This document shows positions 59,053 to 64,000 of a DNA stretch of 64,000 nucleotides, piece after piece; the first letter of the stretch is position 1; every line of letters starts with the position of its first letter. The notes below the pieces were generated by a model, which searched no databases, was not told the DNA's origin, and saw only the letters and a list, made by a program, of their open reading frames with translations. A program made the position numbers and the translations under genes. Origin of the DNA: Streptomyces sp. MMG1121 (GTDB lineage Bacteria > Actinomycetota > Actinomycetes > Streptomycetales > Streptomycetaceae); the NCBI RefSeq assembly GCF_001280015.1, contig NZ_LGDV01000251.1:62001-126000 (forward strand). The letters run 5' to 3'.

Positions 59053-60489
59053 TTACTCGCGGTGGGCCTTCTCGCCCAGCCGGGCAGGGATGTCGGCGTG
59101 ATGGGGCACCGGCGCGTCCAGGCGGGCCGTGATGACCAGGGTGCCCTCCTCGATCTGGTAGTCGAGGGGGAGTCCGAGGCCGCGCATCGCGGCGACCATG
59201 CCGGTGTTGGACGCCTGCGTGACGGCGTACACGCTCGCGCAGCCGGCCTCCACGGCCATCGCCACGAGCCGGCCGAGCAACTCGGCGCCGATGCCGCGCT
59301 GCTGCCACTCGTCCTCGATCAGCAGCGCGACCTCGGTCTCGTCGCCGTCCCACAGCAGATGCCCGAGGCCGACGATGCGCCCCGAGGCGGTCTGCGCGGC
59401 CAGCGTCCGCCCGAAGCGCGGGCTGAGCAGGTGGTTCAGATAGCGGTCCGCGTCGCCGACCGGGCCGTGGTAGCGCAGGCCGAGGGTGCGCGGCGAGCAC
59501 CGCTCGTGCATCGCCTTGGCCGCCGTCAGATCACCGGTGTCGACCCGGCGGACGGTGATGTCGTCGCCCTCGGGCAGTGTCAGCACGTCCTGGCCGCGCG
59601 GGATGCGCGGACCGAGCCGGTTGTCCAGCTCCACCAGCGCCCGGGCCCGCGCGAACTCGGTCGGGGTGAACGGCAGGTACGGCCGTTCCACCGTGAGCAC
59701 CCCGCCCTCCGGCGCCCGCAGCCGCATCACGGTGTCCTCCAGCACGCCCTCGACCGGCACCGGCTCGGGCCCGTGGCCGCCGCCGACCGGAGCCCCGGGC
59801 AGCGAACGGATCGTGCACCGGCCCAGCAACTGGCGTAGCGCCAGCGGGAGTTCGGCGGCGTCCAGCGCGGTGCGGGCCGCGAGGCCCAGCACCCGGGTGG
59901 GGGCGTCGACCAGGTCGTGCGCGTCCGCCCGCTCGATCCAGGTGGACACGCCCCCGGCCAGCGAGACGGCCCGGGTCAGCTCGGCCGCCGGGAGCGCGCC
60001 CGGTGCCCGCAGCAGGAACTCGTCCACGGTGCCGTCGGCCAGCGGATGGGTCTGGAGGCTGAGGATGTCGACGCGCTGCCCGGCCAGTGCCGTGCACAGC
60101 GTCGCCAGCGAGCCCGGTTCGTCCTGGACGGTCGTGCGCATCCGCCACAGCGCAGTGGCCCCGGCCACGTCGTCCGTGGCGGCGGGCAGCTGCCCGGCGG
60201 GCCCGGCCGACCGCGTCTCGGCGGTCGGCCGGGTGCCGGTATCGTCGGCCGGCGGTGCGTGTCCGTGGCGCCGTGCCCACCAGGTGTGGAAGCCCGCCGT
60301 CGCGGCCAGCACGAGCGCCGAGATCACGAGCAGGGCGGGACCGTCGGGGCCGTGCCCGACCAGGTTCGCCACCGCGTCGGCGACCGCGACGGCCGTGAAG
60401 AGGGCGGCGAGTTCGACGAGGTCGCGCCGCCAGTGGTGCACGGGGCGTCCGTGCTTCGCCCGGGTCACATCGGACATCTCTGGAGTCAT
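59053..60489 (-). CDS. Membrane-anchored ACT-GNAT acetyltransferase
   Basis: This protein has 478 residues from the ATG at 60,489 (MTPEMSDVTRAKHG). Two membrane helices (LVELAALFTAVAVADAVANLV and ALLVISALVLAATAGFHTWW) come first. An ACT-type domain follows (MRTTVQDEPGSLATLCTALAGQRVDILSLQTHPL), then a linker region, and a GNAT domain at the end (DDITVRRVDTGDLTAAKAMHERCSP, VALLIEDEWQQRGIGAELLGRLVAMAVEAGC). It could acetylate proteins or a small molecule in response to an amino acid, but the target is unknown. The gene lies 180 bases downstream of PhoD in the same direction. Confidence 0.86.
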   Translation of the reverse strand: MTPEMSDVTRAKHGRPVHHWRRDLVELAALFTAVAVADAVANLVGHGPDGPALLVISALVLAATAGFHTWWARRHGHAPPADDTGTRPTAETRSAGPAGQLPAATDDVAGATALWRMRTTVQDEPGSLATLCTALAGQRVDILSLQTHPLADGTVDEFLLRAPGALPAAELTRAVSLAGGVSTWIERADAHDLVDAPTRVLGLAARTALDAAELPLALRQLLGRCTIRSLPGAPVGGGHGPEPVPVEGVLEDTVMRLRAPEGGVLTVERPYLPFTPTEFARARALVELDNRLGPRIPRGQDVLTLPEGDDITVRRVDTGDLTAAKAMHERCSPRTLGLRYHGPVGDADRYLNHLLSPRFGRTLAAQTASGRIVGLGHLLWDGDETEVALLIEDEWQQRGIGAELLGRLVAMAVEAGCASVYAVTQASNTGMVAAMRGLGLPLDYQIEEGTLVITARLDAPVPHHADIPARLGEKAHRE

Positions 60490-60669
60490 ACACCCACTGT
60501 GAAGGAAGGGTGTTGCGTGATCACGAACGCCTTGTGACCGATGGGTAAAGCATGCTCCACGCCATTTGTCTAGTTTTCTACGATCCACTCGGGCCGCGCT
60601 CCGGGGGATGACGCCGTAGCGCGGCACGGTGTGAGGTGAAGCGTACGGGACCGGCGGCCCCGCCGCTGC

Positions 60670-62253
60670 CTACTGGCCGACCCGGCCCGGCTGGAGCGTC
60701 TGCGTGAACAGCACGGTGCCGTCGTACTCGCGCAGCCGGACCGTCAGTTCGCCGCTGCCGCCGTCGATGTCGACCTCGCCGAAGAACTGGTAGCCCTCGG
60801 CCGGCGACACGTTGGAGGCGGTCGGCGCCTTCACGAACACCCGGTCCGGGCCGAACGTGCCGTCCAGCGCGCTGGCCGGGAAGGCGCCGGCGTTGAGCGG
60901 GCCGGAGACGAACTCCCAGAACGGCTCGAAGTCCTTGAACGCCGCCCGGGAGGGGTCGTAGTGCTGGGCGGAGGTGTGGTGCACGTCGGCCGTCAGCCAC
61001 ACCGTGCCGGTGATCCGCCGGTGCTTGACGAAGCGCAGCAGCTCGGCGATCTGCAGCTCGCGGCCGAGCGGAGCGCCCGGGTCGCCCTGCGCGACCGCCT
61101 CGAAGTTCGGCTTGCCCTCGACCGGGTCGGGCACGACCAGGCCGAGCGGCATGTCGTTGGCGATCACCTTCCACACCGCGCGGGACTTCGCCAGCTCCCG
61201 CTTGAGCCACTCCAGCTGTTCGCGGCCGAGGATGCCCACCGGGTCGGTCGTCTGGTCGTCGGGGGAGTTGGCGTTGCGGTAGGTGCGCATGTCGAGCACG
61301 AACACGTCGAGCAGGGGGCCGTGGTTGACGACCCGGTAGATCCGGCCGTCGGGGCGTCCGCTGACCGTGGAGATCGGGAAGTACTCGGAGAAGGCCCGCC
61401 GCGAGCGCAGCGCCAGGTCGTCGAGCCGGGTGCCGGCCGGGTAGGGGGTGCCGGTGCCGATGACCTCGCCCGGGTACCAGTTGTTGCGGACCTCGTGGTC
61501 GTCCCACTGGATGATGTTGGGCACCTGGGCGTTGAACCGGCGCAGTGCCGCGTCCAGCAGGTTGTAGCGGAAGTTCCCCCGGTAGTCGGCCAGGGTCGTT
61601 GCGACGTGCGACTTCTCCTCGGTCGTGACGCTCCGGTAGACACTGCCGTCCGGCAGGGCGGCACTCGCCGCGATCGCGCCGTCGGCGTAGATGTTGTCGC
61701 CGCTGCACAGGAAGAAGTCCGGGTCGGTCTTCGCCATGGCGTCGAAGATCCGGTAGCCGCCGATGGACTCGTTGATGCCCCAGCCCTGTCCGGCGAGGTC
61801 GCCCGACCACACGAACTTCACGCCGTGGCGCCGCCGGACGGGAGCCGTGCGGAAGGTGCCGGTCACCGGTTCGCCGGTGCGGCGCGGGTCGTCCGGGTCG
61901 GCGAGCAGAACGCGGTAGTGGATCTGTTCGCCCGCGGGCAGGCCGTGCAGCCGGGTGGTGCCGGTGAAGTCCGTGCCGGAGCCCAGCAGCGGGCCGTGCC
62001 ATCGGCGCGCGTTGCGGAAGGACTCGGTGGCAGTGGTCTCCACGATCATCCGGGCCGGCCGGTCCGAGCGCACCCACACCAGACCGGAGTCGGCGCTCAC
62101 GTCGCCCGCCTGCACGCCCCAGCCCGCCCGGGGGCGCCCGGAGCGGGCGAACGCCGGGGCCGCGCCGAGGCCTACGGGCAGGGTCAGGGCCGCCGACGCG
62201 ACGAGGGAGCCGCGCAGCACGCCGCGGCGGTCGGGGAACGGACGGTCTGACAT
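60670..62253 (-). CDS. phoD: PhoD-type alkaline phosphatase (Tat-secreted)
   Basis: This 527-residue phosphodiesterase/phosphomonoesterase has a twin-arginine signal (PDRRGVLRGSLVASAALTLP, likely cut after PAFA). The metal-binding motifs WSGDLAGQGWG, CSGDNIYADGAI, WDDHEVRNNWYPG and VWLTADVHHTSA are in order. It frees phosphate outside the cell and is usually under phosphate control; no PHO box was found by eye in the 137-base upstream gap. Confidence 0.95.
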   Translation of the reverse strand: MSDRPFPDRRGVLRGSLVASAALTLPVGLGAAPAFARSGRPRAGWGVQAGDVSADSGLVWVRSDRPARMIVETTATESFRNARRWHGPLLGSGTDFTGTTRLHGLPAGEQIHYRVLLADPDDPRRTGEPVTGTFRTAPVRRRHGVKFVWSGDLAGQGWGINESIGGYRIFDAMAKTDPDFFLCSGDNIYADGAIAASAALPDGSVYRSVTTEEKSHVATTLADYRGNFRYNLLDAALRRFNAQVPNIIQWDDHEVRNNWYPGEVIGTGTPYPAGTRLDDLALRSRRAFSEYFPISTVSGRPDGRIYRVVNHGPLLDVFVLDMRTYRNANSPDDQTTDPVGILGREQLEWLKRELAKSRAVWKVIANDMPLGLVVPDPVEGKPNFEAVAQGDPGAPLGRELQIAELLRFVKHRRITGTVWLTADVHHTSAQHYDPSRAAFKDFEPFWEFVSGPLNAGAFPASALDGTFGPDRVFVKAPTASNVSPAEGYQFFGEVDIDGGSGELTVRLREYDGTVLFTQTLQPGRVGQ

Positions 62254-62390
62254 GGCTGCGCCTCCAGGGACGGGATCCGGCCGGTGTGCACGGCCACACC
62301 TACGGGGGCGTCGCGGCGCGCACGGAAACCCGAAGTGAACAACGGCCCGTGGGGCAGGGGTTCGTGCGCGCGGCCCAGGTCGGCCGCCGG

Positions 62391-63221
62391 TCAGCTGCTG
62401 CCGTCCAGGATGACCCGCGCGACCAGCGCCGGGTCGTCGTTCATCGGACAGTGACCACAGCCCGGCAGCCGCACCAGACGGGCGTGCGGCATCATCTGCT
62501 TGGCGCGCACGCCCTGCCGGCGGACGAGGATCCGGTCCTGGGTGCCCCAGCCCACGGTGACGGGCAGGCCCGACAGATCGTCGGTGAACCGGATCGTCCG
62601 GCCCGCCCGCAGGGTCGCGTCGAAGCCGGCGGACCCGACGAGAGCCAGCGTCTCGGCCACCACGGCCTCGGGCGCGCGGCGCGCGGGACGGGCGTAGATC
62701 GTGCTGGTCAGCGCCGTCCGACCGGCCGTCGTGTGCGACAGCCGCTCCACGAGCGGCAGCGGGAGCCGCTGGGCGATGGTCCGCATGGTGAGCAGCACCG
62801 CGAAGGCGTACCGGCGCTCGGCCTCGCTCCAGAACCCAGCGGGGGAGAGGGCTGTGACGGACCGTACGAGCTTCTCCCGGCCAAGCTCCAGGGCGAGCAG
62901 ACCGCCCAGCGAGTTGCCCGCGATGTGCGGGCGGTCCAGGTCCAGTGCCTCGAACAGGGCGCCGAGCACGGCGTTGGTGGCGGGCAGGGTGTAGTCGAGG
63001 CCGTCCGGCAGGGCCGGAGAGGCGCCGAAACCGGGCAGATCGACGGCGATCACGTCCCGCTCGGTGGCGAGGATGTCCACGACCGGGTCCCAGGCCTGGC
63101 GGTGGTGGCCGATGCCGTGCAGCAGGACCAGCGGCTCGCCGCGCCCCACGCGCGCGTAGGACACGGTCACGTCCTTTGGGCCGTGCGGGCCGGGTACCTG
63201 AAAGGAGACGGTGGCGGACAT
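62391..63221 (-). CDS. Alpha/beta hydrolase
   Basis: This 276-residue hydrolase has the oxyanion loop VLLHGIGHHRQAWD, the nucleophile GNSLGG, the acid region VGWGTQDRI and the His in LPGCGHCPMNDDP. It has no secretion signal. The ATG at 63,221 is preceded by a weak GGAG. It lies 137 bases upstream of the PhoD start in the same direction. Substrate unknown. Confidence 0.9.
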   Translation of the reverse strand: MSATVSFQVPGPHGPKDVTVSYARVGRGEPLVLLHGIGHHRQAWDPVVDILATERDVIAVDLPGFGASPALPDGLDYTLPATNAVLGALFEALDLDRPHIAGNSLGGLLALELGREKLVRSVTALSPAGFWSEAERRYAFAVLLTMRTIAQRLPLPLVERLSHTTAGRTALTSTIYARPARRAPEAVVAETLALVGSAGFDATLRAGRTIRFTDDLSGLPVTVGWGTQDRILVRRQGVRAKQMMPHARLVRLPGCGHCPMNDDPALVARVILDGSS

Positions 63222-63368
63222 GGGGAGTGCTCCTCGTCTGGGCGCTGACGGGCGGTCTGGGTGCTGCGGGACGGTCCGAATGCCGGCGGACGTCGTAGAC
63301 AGCTTGTCAGCAATTACTACCGGCCGGTAGCCCCCGGGGGTGTTCCCGGAGGGTTCCCCAACGGTCAA

Positions 63369-64000
63369 CCCGCCCGGCGCACCTCGATGTTGAAGTCCGC
63401 GCTCCCGGGGTTCCGGAACATCGTGGGCCACAGCAGCAGGTACGTCTCCACCGCCCGTGCCGTCCGGATCCCGCCCAGGTCCAGCACCCGCTCCGCCGGC
63501 CGGCCGAACTCCCCGGACAGCGCCGTCACCTGCGCCTTGGCCCTGGAGTCGTCGCCGCTCACGAAGTGGCCGTGCGCGCCCGGCACCCGCCCCGGGTCCA
63601 CCATCACCCGGCAGTCGACCGTGTCCGGCGTGTTCACCACGCGCGCGTGCGGAAAGGCCTTCACCGTCATCGACGTGGTCCGCGTGACCGAGGTTCACCA
63701 CGCGCGCGTGCGGAAAGGCCCGCTGGATCCGCTCGCCCACGTTGTCCGAGTCCACCGGGTCCAGCCGCGGCTGACCGTCCTCAAAGGGCAGCGGATCGCA
63801 GACGTCCACCAGCACCTTGCCGTCGGGGTGCTGCGCGCGGCTGCCCGCAGGGCATCGAGCGCCACCGGGCCGCCCACCGCGTTGACGACCACCTCGGCCG
63901 CCGCGGCCGTCTCCGCGGACGTGCCCGCGCGGGCACGGCCCGCCACGGCCCACTCCGCCGCCACCGGATGGCCCTTGGTGGGCGGCCCGAGGGTCACCTC
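63369..64000 (-). pseudogene. Broken NADPH:F420 reductase-like gene (5' end outside the window)
   Basis: On the minus strand, coding pieces fit a NAD(P)-binding protein of the F420-reductase type (TAAAAEVVVNAVGGPVALDALRAA, GKVLVDVCDPLPFEDGQPRLDPV, GERIQRAFPHARVVN, VDPGRVPGAHGHFVSGDDSRAKAQV, VLDLGGIRTARAVETYLLLW, FNIEVRRAG), but in three different frames. One shift lies near 63,840 and a second at the 61-bp duplication (63,632-63,720). The N-terminus and start are beyond the window. Confidence 0.82.
63632..63720. repeat. 28-bp direct repeat marking a 61-bp duplication
   Basis: An exact 28-bp sequence occurs at 63,632-63,659 and again at 63,693-63,720, so a block of 61 bases has been inserted in the coding line. 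61 is not a multiple of three, so the frame is lost. Confidence 0.9.

Noticed and set aside
58848..59132. Plus-strand frame in the gap after the PLP lyase
   Set aside because: It is Gly/Arg/Val-rich, runs into the GNAT gene on the other strand and has no ribosome site.

Overview
The window is chromosomal DNA from an actinomycete, almost certainly Streptomyces. It is very GC-rich with G/C in third codon positions, uses GTG starts and ATGA/GTGA stop-start overlaps, and carries a third-type EF-Tu gene (tuf3), ALF-repeat polymorphic toxins, an HxlR/thiolase divergon and PhoD, DUF8017 and YbaK-type proteins. No rRNA, tRNA, insertion sequence, phage or CRISPR array was seen.

Left part (1-16,000): the 3' end of a large secreted polymorphic toxin (ALF repeats, Ala-rich coils, Hint, C-terminal toxin) with a tiny candidate immunity gene; a divergent HxlR regulator and thiolase; a TVP38 membrane protein; an AlkD-like repair protein; tuf3 behind a folded leader; a spermidine-synthase-like protein; a wrecked MFS exporter; a DUF8017 surface protein; a hotdog thioesterase; galU; and a membrane protein that joins a sigma-like N-terminus and a zinc-finger-like segment to an outside ricin lectin.

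Centre (16,033-32,408): the most interesting region, a six-gene operon behind a good promoter (TTGACC-17 bp-TAGGTT). It encodes a PUFA/HglE-like iterative lipid synthase packed into two proteins: [flavin reductase-like x2]-KS-AT-ACP-KR and KS-AT-DH-phosphopantetheinyl transferase. These are followed by a free ACP, an alpha/beta hydrolase, a GT1 glycosyltransferase and a zinc-ribbon methyltransferase. A convergent flippase-like membrane protein lies next door. Together they suggest a made, released, glycosylated and methylated unsaturated lipid or polyketide whose structure cannot be read from sequence alone.

Right part (32,660-64,000): mostly ordinary chromosome, including DedA, gamma-carbonic anhydrase, an acetyltransferase, an EamA exporter with an XRE-cupin regulator, YbaK, a CDF metal exporter with an ArsR regulator, PobA with an APC permease, a degenerate cysteinyl-tRNA-synthetase-like protein with a Gly/Ser-rich insert, SixA and YigZ proteins, SbcD/SbcC, an Lrp/rhodanese pair, an orphan Imm21 protein, a P450-reductase-ferredoxin set, an SDR, a DUF885 peptidase, an Lrp/PLP-lyase pair, an ACT-GNAT membrane protein, PhoD, a hydrolase, and a broken F420-reductase-like gene at the right edge.
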